Positions 13,825-24,779 of a DNA stretch of 64,000 bases are shown here, piece after piece. Below the pieces are notes generated by a model. It was not told where the DNA came from. It searched no databases and saw only the letters and a list, made by a program, of their open reading frames with translations. Where the stretch lies: positions 348,252 to 412,251 of the forward strand of contig AZLU01000003.1 of NCBI GenBank assembly GCA_002224055.1, written 5' to 3'. Made by a program: the position numbers and the translations under genes. The stretch comes from Pezizomycotina sp. ARF18 (lineage: Eukaryota > Ascomycota). Position 1 is the stretch's first letter; each line of letters opens with the position of its first letter.

Positions 13825-13985
13825 ACGCGGAGAAAGAGCTCTATGGCTTTGACAGCTAAAGAGCTAGTATTGGGAGACGGCTTCAAAAGTCTCAAAAGAA
13901 AAAAAAGGGGAGAATTAGAGCTATAATCCCAGTCACTGTCAGTCCTTGAATACTTATTATTGCGATCCCTCCTCTATAGTTACTG

Positions 13986-13986
<1 letters not shown>

Positions 13987-14024
<38 letters not shown>
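13987..14024. repeat. TTA microsatellite
   Basis: About 12-13 perfect TTA/TAT units with no interruption. Confidence 0.95.
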
Positions 14025-15244
14025 GATATCACATCACGATGAAGGTCCTCCATCTGCATCGTCAACTTCAGGTTTTAATGCTTCAAGTTTTTTTTTAAAT
14101 ACTTTCAGGTATCTTCGCCTCTGTTACACTTCTGTCTTGAAAGTCTTGACTTTTCCTCATTTAATACAAAAAAAAAAAAAAAAAAAAAAAAACTTTTCCC
14201 CTTCGAAAATTTAAATCCCTACCGGCCGACGGGGAATCTTTTAGAGCTTTTTTGCCTTAAAGTTGGTTGAAAGAAAGCCAGTTGTGGGGTAGCATGCGTA
14301 ACTGCTTATTGCCTTCGTCACTTCCCGGTTGGCTAGCTATCCAAAAGCCAGCCTTGTCATCGAGCATGCAGTTCGTCGAATTGGCTTGCGTGCTTTTGCT
14401 TCATTAATGGAAAGGGACGGAAGAAATAGAGAGAAGCACCCCAAAGAAAAAAAAAAAAAAGCAAGGGGGTTCCGGACAGTTTTGGGACATGAAAGCCGAA
14501 GCAAGCCCTCACTACTTATTAAAACAAAAGGGTGTAAGGTTCGCAGTCACTCAGTAACGGTCTTCGTGTGTCTCAACGTTAAGCTCGAGAATCAGTGTCA
14601 AATCAAACTTCTGTCAAGAGTATCGTGATAGAATGGATCCAGAAAAAAAAATCACAAGGTGAAAATGAGAGCGTGTTCTCTTTGTTCCCACGGGCCCTCA
14701 AAACACTCGAAAAGCAGTGTGACTCGTGATCACGCGCATCAATGACCAATTATGTAATCTTGACACAATCTCAGTTGCTCAGGTCTCACTCAATCGATCC
14801 TTTGAGTCTTTCAATATGTATTCAGGTCGAGAAAAAGAGGAATCGTGATAATAATTGTGAAACTTTATGAGTGATAGCCGTATTTGAAAATGATATATAA
14901 ATAATTTTAAAAAACACACAGAAACCTGCCTTAAAAACTCGCTTGTTGTGAAGGGAAAGGACAAAAGAAGGAAGGAAGGAAGGAAGAAAAGAAGAACTAT
15001 GAACGGGAAACTTGGTTAATGAAGCAGGAAGCAATTTTATCCTTTAAAACGAAAACAGGCGAACGTTGTACCAAGCTTGTGAAAAAAGAATAACCAGAAT
15101 ATGTGTTGATATCGATATTATTAATATTCGAGGATTATGGTAGGAAGATTATTCGCAGGTAATGTGGAATGCCGAAGTAGTGTACCTAAAACCCGCCTTG
15201 GCTATGATAACTCAAACTACAATCATAATCGATCAGGCTCTCCT

Positions 15245-18044
15245 CTACGGCTGCGGCTGAGGCGCTGTCGCCATGGGCTGCTGACGTAAGGGTGTTGATA
15301 ATGCGACTGCTGCGGCACTAGAGGTTGCTGCGACTGCTGATTGTACGTCGAATAGTAGTTGCTCGGAGGCGCTTGACTCTCTGGCTGCTGGCCGTACGAC
15401 CATTGACCCTGACCTGGAGGGCCGGGGTAAGCTGTGGCGTTGGCTGTTGCGGCTGCGGCTGCTGCTGTTGTTGCGGTTGCGGTGAAGCTGCTGCTGATGT
15501 TGCTGCTGCGCGGTCCGCTAGGTATCCTTGCGGAGATATTTGATCGTACGAAGGCTGGTACTCTGAGGAGCTGAGGCGGCGGTTGCTGGTGCTGCTGCTG
15601 CTGCCAGTAAGAGTGATCCTGACCTCGGGGCGCTTCGCTAAGCGACGCTGCTGTTGTGGCGGCGGCTGTTGCTGTGTATGCTCCTGATAGGAGGATACTT
15701 GGCTCTTTGCCGGAACTGAGGTTGCTGTGGCTGTTGCTCCTGGTGGTAGGAGAGCTGGGGTGAAGGAGCTACGGTGGTTTCTAGCCTCTGACCATCTTGA
15801 CTCGGAGGCAATCCGTGATCCGGTTGCAACGTCTGCGAGTGGTGCATGCTCGGTGCTGGGGTGGATGCTTGGACGGTGAGAACGGAGGCTGTGAGGTAGC
15901 TGGTTAGATGGTGGCTGCTGCTGCTGCCCTTGCTGCGACGTCGGCGGCTGAGACGGCATAGACGGGTACATGTTTATACTTTGCGTACTGGTCCGGACCG
16001 GGAGGCGGGCCCTGTGGAGCTCCCTGCGGTGGGCCCTGATAGGTCTCTGGTACTGAGATGCGTCGAAGGCGGCTGTTGGCTGTACTGGTGCTGGGTATTG
16101 GCTGTTGGTACGATGGTTGGGGAGGAGCCTGTTGGAAGGTAGACGAAGACGGCGTAAGGATCGAACGATCCTGGGTGGTGGCTGTTGGCCGGTGACGTTA
16201 ACGCCGTAGTAGCTCTCTGCGTTTGCTGGCGCTGACGCGTACGTGCTCATTGGCCTTTGGTACTGAACGGACGAAGAAGCGGTGCCCAACCCGTGTCGTT
16301 GTATGTATACGAGAGACGATCCTCCAACATCTTGTCGTAGTATCTGACAACGGTCGCCAGTTTTGCGTGCAAGTCACACAGTGCCTGAAGAAATCCCGTG
16401 ATACATTACGTCAGCATTCTAGCGGCTATTCGAAGAAGGGGAAGAATGATTTTGATTATTATTCACAATGAATATCATACCGTATTTGCTCATGGTCTCT
16501 CCAAAGGTACGAGCCAGCTTTGGCCGTAGTTTTCCGATGCTCTCATATATTCCTGAATACCTGGTTCCCTTAGTATCGTTCCGGGGTTGCGTTTGCAGCC
16601 GATCACGAAGGTAGCAAAGAGGTTAATATTCTCAGCCTCTGTCGGTGTAAGCTGTGGTCCGGCCGAGCTATCGAGGGTTTAGCGTGTGGTTTGCGCAGCG
16701 CGACTGGATTAGACCAGCAGACTTCTTCTTTTGCTCCTCCATATCGGCCAGGGATGCCGCAATGGCAGCCTTCAGATCGTCATCCTCTTCCTCTTCGACC
16801 TGATTTGATGGTTTCGCAGAACTTGTAGCAGGTTTTGAGCCGTAGTTGTTGGCCGCCGGTGCGCTGGAAAAGGATTAGACGCTGGGATTGGATTGCGCTT
16901 TAAGCTGCTGCTGAGAGACATAACCGGACGGTTTGTTCCCTTTGGCCTCCTCGAGCGACATCTTCAACGCCATCTTGAGATCCTCATCAAACCCCACTAT
17001 CGTCCTCCACCTAGCGTTGCGAGGTTGCATGTACGAAGATGTTGTCGTCGTGGTCGAAGATGGCTGGGGCCGCGGCGACGATATTGCTGGTCTACTCCTC
17101 TTCTCTGTCAACTTACGTAGCAACCGTCGCAGACCCTTTCCGGCTGCGTTATACGATGTGGGGCAGTGGTAGGGTTCTCGACGAACACGTGCCGCAGAAG
17201 ACGTTCCCGCAGTTTCGGCAGTGTGTTTCCTGTTAATCATGGTGAAAGGGGTACGGCATCGCATGCACACGTCCGAATCTGCCCATTCGGGAGGCTGTAC
17301 GCGAAATCGTCAGTTATTGCAAATGCTATTGTTGTAAAAGCGATTCCTTAATGAGAGATAAGATATAAGGGGAAGAAGCTTACCGCAGAGGAATCAACGA
17401 AACTCGACGAGACCCTGGGCGGCGGCGGGAAATCGTATCCGTCGGCCCTTAGAAGGCGGTACGTTTCGTTCATATGCGAAAGATGGTGTTTGCCCTCGAA
17501 CGCGACCGACCATGCCTGTATAAGTTCTAGTATGCGTGCTTTGACTTCGTTGTTTAGGACACCTGGCGCTTTTAGCAACGATACCAAGTTGTCGACGAAC
17601 TCTCGAGATGCTATTTCGGTCAGGAAATGCGAGCCTCCGTTTTTTAAACACACGCATCTGTGAGCTATACAACAACCCCCCCCCCAAAAAAAAAAAAAAA
17701 AAAAAAAAAAAAGAGTCAGTATTGCTTTCCTTCATTTGTCGTCGTGGAGAGGCGCGGAAAACTTGCCTGCAGTGCTGATAGCTGAATGTTCGGGTTCTTG
17801 TTGCCGATCCTCCGCTTCAGTGACCGCATGGCATCCTTAGATTGGACCTGTTTACTCCGGATCAGATCGCATATCTCGAGGTTTGCTGCCATATCCTCCC
17901 TTAACCAACGAAAACGAAACAAGAAAGGTTAGCTTTGTTCTGCCCGCCCTCTTATTGTTGTTTCGCTATCACTTACAGTCCCGAAGACGTAGCCTTCTCG
18001 ACCTGCTCGTCAAAGGGCGAGCTGCCCGTGAACCATCCAGCCAT
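15245..18044 (-). CDS. VPS27: ESCRT-0 subunit Vps27 (VHS-FYVE-UIM)
   Basis: Vps27 with Hse1 forms ESCRT-0, which binds PI3P and ubiquitinated cargo on endosomes and recruits ESCRT-I. ATG at 18044 begins [20 protein letters not shown], the family start. VHS domain: [55 protein letters not shown] and [20 protein letters not shown] (about 17,400-18,030). FYVE (about 17,080-17,290): [17 protein letters not shown], then NRKHHCRNCG and [12 protein letters not shown] across a frame break, with zinc cysteines present. UIM1 is [18 protein letters not shown] (about 16,940-17,000) and UIM2 is [15 protein letters not shown] (about 16,740-16,800). A Q/P-rich tail ends [12 protein letters not shown], stop 15245-15247. 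Introns: 17976-17900, 17766-17665 (GC-AG) and 17383-17295. Several one-base frame breaks occur. It is divergent from the doa4-like gene. Confidence 0.96.
17665..17766 (-). other. GC-AG intron of vps27 containing T27-G10
   Basis: In gene direction the exon ends ...CTGCAG and the intron starts GCAAGT, the usual strong context for GC-AG introns. It ends TATAG before CTCACAGATGCG. Joining the exons restores the VHS sequence LQLTDACV. The intron carries about 27 T followed by 10 G (plus strand 17676-17712) right before the 3' splice site. A base error turning GTAAGT into GCAAGT cannot be excluded. Confidence 0.75.
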
Positions 18045-19175
18045 TTCGAACACAAGAAACGAGGGGATAATTAGGAAGAAGTGGCGATATGATAAAGGGA
18101 GACCGCGAAGTTGGAAGATAGATTTGTTTCGATAAATACGTTTAAAGAGTAAGTTAAAACAAGAAGCTATATAGAATACACGGAGAAAAGGGGTGATGTT
18201 TGATATATGAAGGGGAGGTGGAAGAAGGAGGAGAACGGAGGAATGCAAAATGCTGTATAATATTAAGGCTCAAGGGAAGGAAGGATGACTTTTTCCCTTC
18301 TTTTGGGCTGGTGGGTAGTGTGTCGCAAAGGCAAGGCACAACGCGGATTCGTAATGGCCATGGGTTATCTTTTTTTGGGGGTCAAAAAAAGGAAAAGACT
18401 AAACACTAAAATGTGGCGGCTTCCACCAGTGAGTGACCCAAAAAAAAAAAAAAAAATAATACGACTTCATTTACTAGCCACAGATCATATCACGTGACAT
18501 TTTAGTTTTGTGGCACGGACTGTGGCAGCACGCTATCAATGCTTAGTCAGGAAATTGCCAAGGGTTCGAAAAGGGAAGCGACATGACCACTGCAAAAAAA
18601 AAAAAAAAGTAATATGGAGTAAGTTTGTGTGGGGATTATTATTTTTGTTACAGAACACAAGACTAAAAAAGACTCGCAAGCTCTCTCCATACACCCAAAA
18701 GTAAAAGAAAAACAAAAAAGGGCCAAACCGAAAACCGCCAACTCTCTCTTTTAGACAATCCTCCCACTTACTCTTCTCTTCACTTAACAAATCAACTATC
18801 GTCAAACAGCCCTTTATTTTGTGCTAGAAGAAGCTCTCGATCAAATATTCTTCCTCTTTCATCGCCTTCATCATTCTCTATCTCGATACCAAAGCTACGA
18901 AAATCTGTGACGAGAAAGGGCCCCGACTTTTGACATCTTCTTGGCGAATGCGATAAGGAAGTTAGCGACATTGCTCGCTCGGAGGTTACCTAGAAAGTGC
19001 TTACGTCCTTTAAGGCTTACAGATGGTGGTGGATGCATAGGTCTCCAACGTAGAGTCGCTGGTACGGCGTCTCGCCACGATCTATTTATCGCCTTCATAT
19101 CCTTGATGTTTTCTGTGGCTATTCCGTGCTGATCTAATGGTGTTCCGGAATCTAGGCCTTCGCGAACAAGCGGTC
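18045..19175. promoter_or_regulatory. Shared divergent promoter region of vps27 and doa4-like gene
   Basis: About 1.1 kb lies between the vps27 start (18044, minus) and the chosen doa4-like start (19176, plus). It holds A runs at about 18439-18456 and 18594-18608, an octamer TCACGTGA at about 18490-18497 (an E-box-like CACGTG core), and a C/T-rich stretch at about 18,740-18,880 that suits the leader of the plus-strand gene. Weak coding-like sequence at about 18,930-19,130 was not assignable. Regulation is inferred from arrangement only. Confidence 0.45.
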
Positions 19176-22100
19176 ATGTCGTCTTCATTTCTACCCTCAT
19201 CTCCACCGCCGCCAATAGGAGCTTCCGTACCCTCGTCGGGCCCCTCGAGGAAACCGAGGGTACTGTTACATTTGGACGATGTCAGGAAGAGGATAGCTGC
19301 TGAAACTCCGAACTCAAATTTGTCGGTATGTTTGCCATTCGGAAACTCGGATACGTTTCGTCTCAACTTCCGACGGTTTTGTACTTGGATGCACAATCAG
19401 TTAACGATAAGGTATATTTGTTTCTTCTCAGATTAAAACTCTCAAACAAACGGCGGAGCAGAGATGGTCTCGCTCTCTTCTGGATATAGAAACCGGCCGG
19501 TTCGATCTAGCGTTTGTCGATTTCAATGTCGCATTGCATATACTCGTAGAGCTTATCCCGAAGCACCAGAGTGGCCGACTTGGAGTTCACGATACAAGTC
19601 AGAAGCGGAGCGGTACAGGGCGCTTAGGCAGGCAAGGCACACCAATTCCGTCCGACTACTCAAAGCTATAGCTGCGGGGAAATTAATGGTCTGCTAACAT
19701 CATTAATGATACCTTTTCTCTGTCGACAGCAAATGTACCAAAAAATTGCCTATTTCGAAGAGGTTAAAGAAAAGATAGCCCAGGACAACGCCAAGAACCA
19801 AACGCTTTCTCAGTCGGCAGTCGCGTCGCAGCAAACGGCCGTTCGCAACCGAGGTCAAGCATCGATTTATTAAGCTACCCACCAACGGATGCGCCGAACG
19901 GCACGGCCGCTAGCTCTGGGATCAGTAAGAAGAAGGCTCCACCGCCACCTGTGAAGCCTGATTCTTTAAAAAACTTTCATTCCTCCGATCAGCAGAGTAA
20001 GTCGATCTAGCTTGTGCCGATTTAGCCACTTCGGGAGCTTTAGCTAATACTACTGGGATAGATGGTCACACTGCGCCAGATCAAAAGCCTACAAGTCGTC
20101 CCGGATCTAGCCAAGGGGATGATGCGGACCTCCGTGCTCGCTTTCAAGCACTGCGTACTAATGGCGGTAGCCCTAGCCCTAGCGAAACCCTTCGAAGGAA
20201 AGGAGCGCTAAGTGGTTCTCGGACCTGCCGAAACGTGCAATATTGAATACCGATGGCCTTGGGATGCCGAAGCCCCCATCACCTACTTATTCCCCCGTTC
20301 GTCAGTACGCGTCCACCCCCTTCGGTTCCGTCTCGTCAGGTCCACGACCACTCGTCCGGACGTCGTCCTCCTTATCCACATACTCCGAAACCGCCGGGTC
20401 ATCCACCCCGCTCCCTGTTCCTTCTCCTCGACTACTCTCCCCACCTCTAGCGGCAGAAGTACTCCGGATCCTTCCAACGGCATATCACGGAAGGTAGTTC
20501 AATCCAAAGAGACCCAGGTCACCGCAGAGCGTCTTTCAGAATACATGTCGTCACGTGCTTCAATCCTGGTGATTGATGTGAGGGTACGATCAGAGTTTGA
20601 CGAGGGACATTTGCATGTTAAAAACATTATATGTATAGAACCGATGATTTTACGGGATGGGTAAGCGGCTTTCGATATTCCTAAAAATAATGCGCATATG
20701 TTAACCATTTTGTTCGGGAAATAGTGTCACATCTACGGGAATCGAGGAATCACTCTCGATTTCTCCCGATAAAGAGCTTCAGCTCTACATGAACCGCCAT
20801 ACTTTCGACTTGGTGGTTTTCCATGACAAATCTACGACCAATCTGAGACACACCGGTGGCCCCCACAAGGACCCTGCTCAGCGGGTTCTCCAAAACCTTG
20901 TTGAAGCGATCTGGACGTACGAACAAGATAAATATCTAAAAGCTCCCCCGTTACTTCTAGTCGGAGGCATTGACGCCTGGATCGAACTTAATGGCCCCGC
21001 TTCCCTCGCCTTTGCCTCCCAGTTTTGAAAAACCCCCAGCGCAGCAAAAGCCTCTCGGCAGGTCTAATGCTAGAGGAGGCGGCATTGCTCAGCGTAGAAA
21101 GTTGAGACAACCCATACCAGGCAAGGTTATGGTAGATGGGAAAGAAGATTTAAATGTCGCTGTACTTGGGAGTGGCCATGAGGAAGAATGGACCCAAACG
21201 GGGGAAGGAGAGAAGTATGACATTTTCACTCGGCGTCCGTGCTTCCAATCAACGCATATGTACTAACAACTATGATGCAGCGAAATCACTACAATGTCCC
21301 CGCCAGGCTATGAGGGAAAGCAGCGGAGACGCACCACATCGTCGTATCCTCTAGCTCGGTACAATTTGAGCATCCGAGAAATATCGAAGATTTCGTAAGC
21401 TATCGTCATCCTCAAAGCACTTTATTAGCTCCTACTGACTAGCTCTACAGTTTAAGCGATTCCCTTCCTTAAATCAGATAGAGTCGATGACAAACGCTCC
21501 GCCAATGCCTCAGGCCCTCCCCCTCCACCTCAACGCCATCCTCCTCCACCCCCCCCGCTCGAATCACCATATTCTTCGACCTCCGAATATCGAACAGGAG
21601 ACAGCATGTATGAGAAAGGCTACTCGGGGGAACCGTCGCCAACGACTTCGAATAGGTCATCTTCTCCAGGGCTTCGGCGCCGAAATACTATCATTGATCA
21701 TCCCTTCCACGGTTTTACCGATGTTCGAAACCCCGCGTTCAACCCGCCGGCATCTCCCTCTCGGCCAGCTCCAGTCGTCCCTAGGAAGAGCTATGGTGGT
21801 GTTTCGGAGCGGCACCAGCCTCCACCGCTTGCACTAGACGAGAGTATCAAGTCGCTCGGCCCGCATAGACCACCGCTGCCGACCGTTAATGCTGTGCAGA
21901 CCACGAGAATTGGGCTTAAAAACCTTGGCATACGTGCTACATGAACTCCATCCTGCAGTGTATGTCGGGAACAGTTCCTCTCGCTAGGTACTTCCTCGGC
22001 GGCGATTATATCTATCACCTCAACAAAGACAATAAATTAGGTTCCGGAGGTAGATTGTCAACGATTTGCCAAGCTAAATAGAACTCTGTGGAACGGAAAC

Positions 22101-23257
22101 ATGACATTCACGAGTCCGAACGTCCTTAAGGTTTGTAAACCCCAGAAACATAAGTTGAAAAACGATTGGGCAGGACTAATTATTATTTTTAGGAACTTTC
22201 CGGCCGACTGAACGACCAATTTGAAGGGTTCGATCAGCAGGACGCCCAAGAATCCTTGGGTTCTTCTTGGACTATCTGCATGAAGATCTTAATCCTAACG
22301 CGGGCAAAGTCAAGTTCCCACCGCTCACCGAAGCCGAAGAACGAAACAGGGAAGCGATGCCCGTCCAACTCGCCTCCTATTACGAGTGGCAGCGGTACAC
22401 TCAGACGAACCAGTCCGTCATCGTCGATTGGTTCCAAGGCCAGTACCGATCGCGCCTAAAATGCCTTAACTGCGGACACACCTCGACACTTACAACGCTT
22501 TCATGTACTGTCCCTCCCGATCCCCGTTGGTAAGCCCGCGGACAAGTGTTCCCTGATCGACTGCATGAACGAATTCACCAAGGAGGAGATCCTGGACGGC
22601 GACGACAAGTGGCACTGCCCGGTCTGCAAATCCTCCCAAAAGTCGACCAAGAAGCTGTCAATTTCCCGCCTGCCCTTCGTCTTGATCATCCATCTTAAGC
22701 GCTTTACGACAAGGGTCGTTGGCGTGACAAGCTGACTAACCTGGTGGAGTTCGGCATGGACCTGAACTTGACACCCTACGTGCCCCCGCTGATGCAAGAC
22801 GGACCCGTCTACAAAGCGCCCCCCGTGACCTCGCAGGCTTTGCCGCCTTTCCACTACCAGCTGTATGCCGTGGCGAACCATATAGGAAATTTATCGTCCG
22901 GTCACTACACTGCTTTGGTAAAAGATGCGCAACGCGAGACTTGGCACCGGTATGACGATTCGAAAGTTTCGGCGGTAGAGAATACTGAGGTCGTAGTGAG
23001 TGTTTTTTTGCCCTTCCTTAGCTTTGTGAGTGTTATAGCGTGCAGTAGGTTGAAGCCAAAAAAAAAAAAAAAAAAAGAAATTTATTGGTGCGTGCACCTT
23101 AAAATACCGAAAAAGCGTTGCACGCTTATATCAGACTGCCTTTTCCCATTTTATTTTTTACCTGGTCCGCTCTTTGCTAACCCTCTTTCCTTCTCTTTTC
23201 TCTCCTTAGTCTAAGCAAGCGTTACGTCTTATTCTGGGTTCGGAAGATGTCATGTAG
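19176..23257 (+). CDS. DOA4: Ubiquitin carboxyl-terminal hydrolase, Doa4/Ubp4 type (rhodanese-USP)
   Basis: This is a cysteine protease that removes ubiquitin from endosomal cargo and recycles it. Order seen: MSSSFLPSSPPPPIG leader; helical N-terminal region KTLKQTAEQRWSRSLLD / RFDLAFVDFNVALHILV; Pro/Ser-rich linker; rhodanese-like domain (about 20,500-21,030: ILVIDVRVRSEFDEGHL, TFDLVVFHD, LLVGGIDAWIE); Pro-rich linker; USP domain (about 21,900-23,230). The USP Cys box is GLKNLG, then (one base lost) TCYMNSILQCM; FEGFDQQDAQE follows. A zinc ribbon is CLNCGH ... CPVCKS. FVLIIHLKRF and the His box IGNLSSGHYTALVKD are intact. An intron at 19326-19431 (GTATGT...CTCAG) joins NLS to IKTLKQ; the last exon after about 23,210 gives YVLFWVRKM one frame away, so the stop at 23255-23257 is approximate. 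Many one-base indels occur. Start is chosen by similarity of the leader; 19138 is an alternative. Confidence 0.94.
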
Positions 23258-24060
23258 GAATGCTAGTGAACTCAGGACTAGTAATGCTCAACAGAGCATG
23301 GTCTTAAAAAGCAAGGCACCCGCTGCAAAGAGTACTTGTTCTGGAAAGCTTTTTAACGGAAGCGGTAGAACCTTTTTCTTTTAATTTTATTTCCCTCTAC
23401 CCTAATAACATCGTTAACAATTCCTTCATGATGGAGTATATAAGCCCCCTTCTCTTCCATCTGTTCATATCTCCCTTAACTTTGTATCCCTTTTCGTTTT
23501 TATCCATTCTCATCATTGTAACTCTTAACCATTGCGATATTTCTTTTTCTATCTGTTTTTTTGTTGTTTCAAAGGAGTCAACGGGTCATGTTGATGTTTC
23601 TGTTCTAAGCATTTTTCTTTTTTATATTATTGGTAGTTGGTTAGTTATTCCAAAAATTACTGTTAAAATCTTATGAGGCATTCGTTTGCACTTTCTCTCT
23701 GTTCACCTGTATCTTTTTTAATATACCTTAGCGCTTTTTACTTCTTCCTTGCTCATATTGTTAACCTTATCGATCCTGTCCATACGTCAATCCTGGTCGT
23801 ACTATCTTGTATCCTCTTCATTTCTGTTGGCTGCATCCTGTAAAACCTTTCGAAGCGCTGTTACCATACCGAATTTAACTATCACGATATCCCCCCCTCG
23901 TATACTACTCCAGCCGCGTCAAACAAAACCGAGCCACGCTGACTTTGACGTGATGGGGAGCAGCAACCTCTAGGGCTTTGCCCCGATTTCACACCTGCTT
24001 ACCTTGACATGTGAAATAAAAATAAAAATATCTCTTACCACATTGAAACATTCTAGCGGG
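23258..24060. other. 3' flank of doa4-like gene
   Basis: T-rich, C/T-rich sequence without coding signature. In the frame giving YVLFWVRKM the doa4-like reading could run on to a TAA near 23,380. T-rich tracts near 23,430-23,640 are compatible with 3' end formation and with the sharp texture change into the gene-free block at about 24.05 kb. Confidence 0.4.
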
Positions 24061-24779
24061 AAGATGCTCATGATCATCTACCAAAATAAAACAACCGCTA
24101 TGCAGTGTCCATCCACTAAAATAAATCATCAAGTATCCAACACCCATCTACCAAAATGACATCAAGCCACTAGTATCAGTTCACACCATCTGGCAAAAAA
24201 ACTACTGCCTGAAAAAAGCATCAAGTGTTTAAGCTATATGAGAATAATCCGCTTTTACGATACCCAGTAAGAACGTTATTGCTTCCTGTAAAAACATAAA
24301 ACCTTTGAAACACGAAACGGCCGATAGGTTTTTCTACAGCATGGAGGTCCTCAGTAATCGTACATCCTATAAAAACGGTTGTAGAATCTGGAAAAATCAG
24401 GTTACGGAAAAGATCCATATTTCGATCTTAAAACTACACAATCAAGAAAGAAACGAAGTACGGAGAACAAAACGTCGTAGTTCGAAACAAAAAACTTTTG
24501 AAAAAGCAAAACGGTCGATACACGTTTAATGATAAAGTTCCTTCCAGCGCGTGGAGATTGTCGGTATATCTAGATCTGAAACCTTATCATATATATCCTA
24601 TAAAAAAAAACGGTTGTAGAAGCTAGAAAAAAACGAGTAACGGAAAATATCCATATTTCGATTCTTAAATTATATAATCTAGAACGAGAACGAGGTAGGA
24701 AGAAAGAAACACGCCATCGTTCGAAACTGATATTATCCGTTCAGGAAAAAAACACGAAAGATATCGCATCATTGCATAT

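Larger units (their letters stand above)
12105..15244. other. Low-complexity intergenic region between zds and vps27
   Basis: Three kilobases dominated by simple sequence: A runs at 12251-12279, 12420-12434, about 12832-12849 and 14168-14192, A/T-rich stutter at about 12,920-12,990, an AAAG repeat at 13764-13824 and a TTA repeat at 13987-14024. On the minus strand the first kilobase is strongly pyrimidine-rich, which fits a promoter or long 5' leader for the zds gene. Short frames here encode only Phe/Leu/Ser/Tyr-rich or Lys-rich low-complexity peptides and are not counted as genes. No RNA gene was recognised. Confidence 0.55.
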
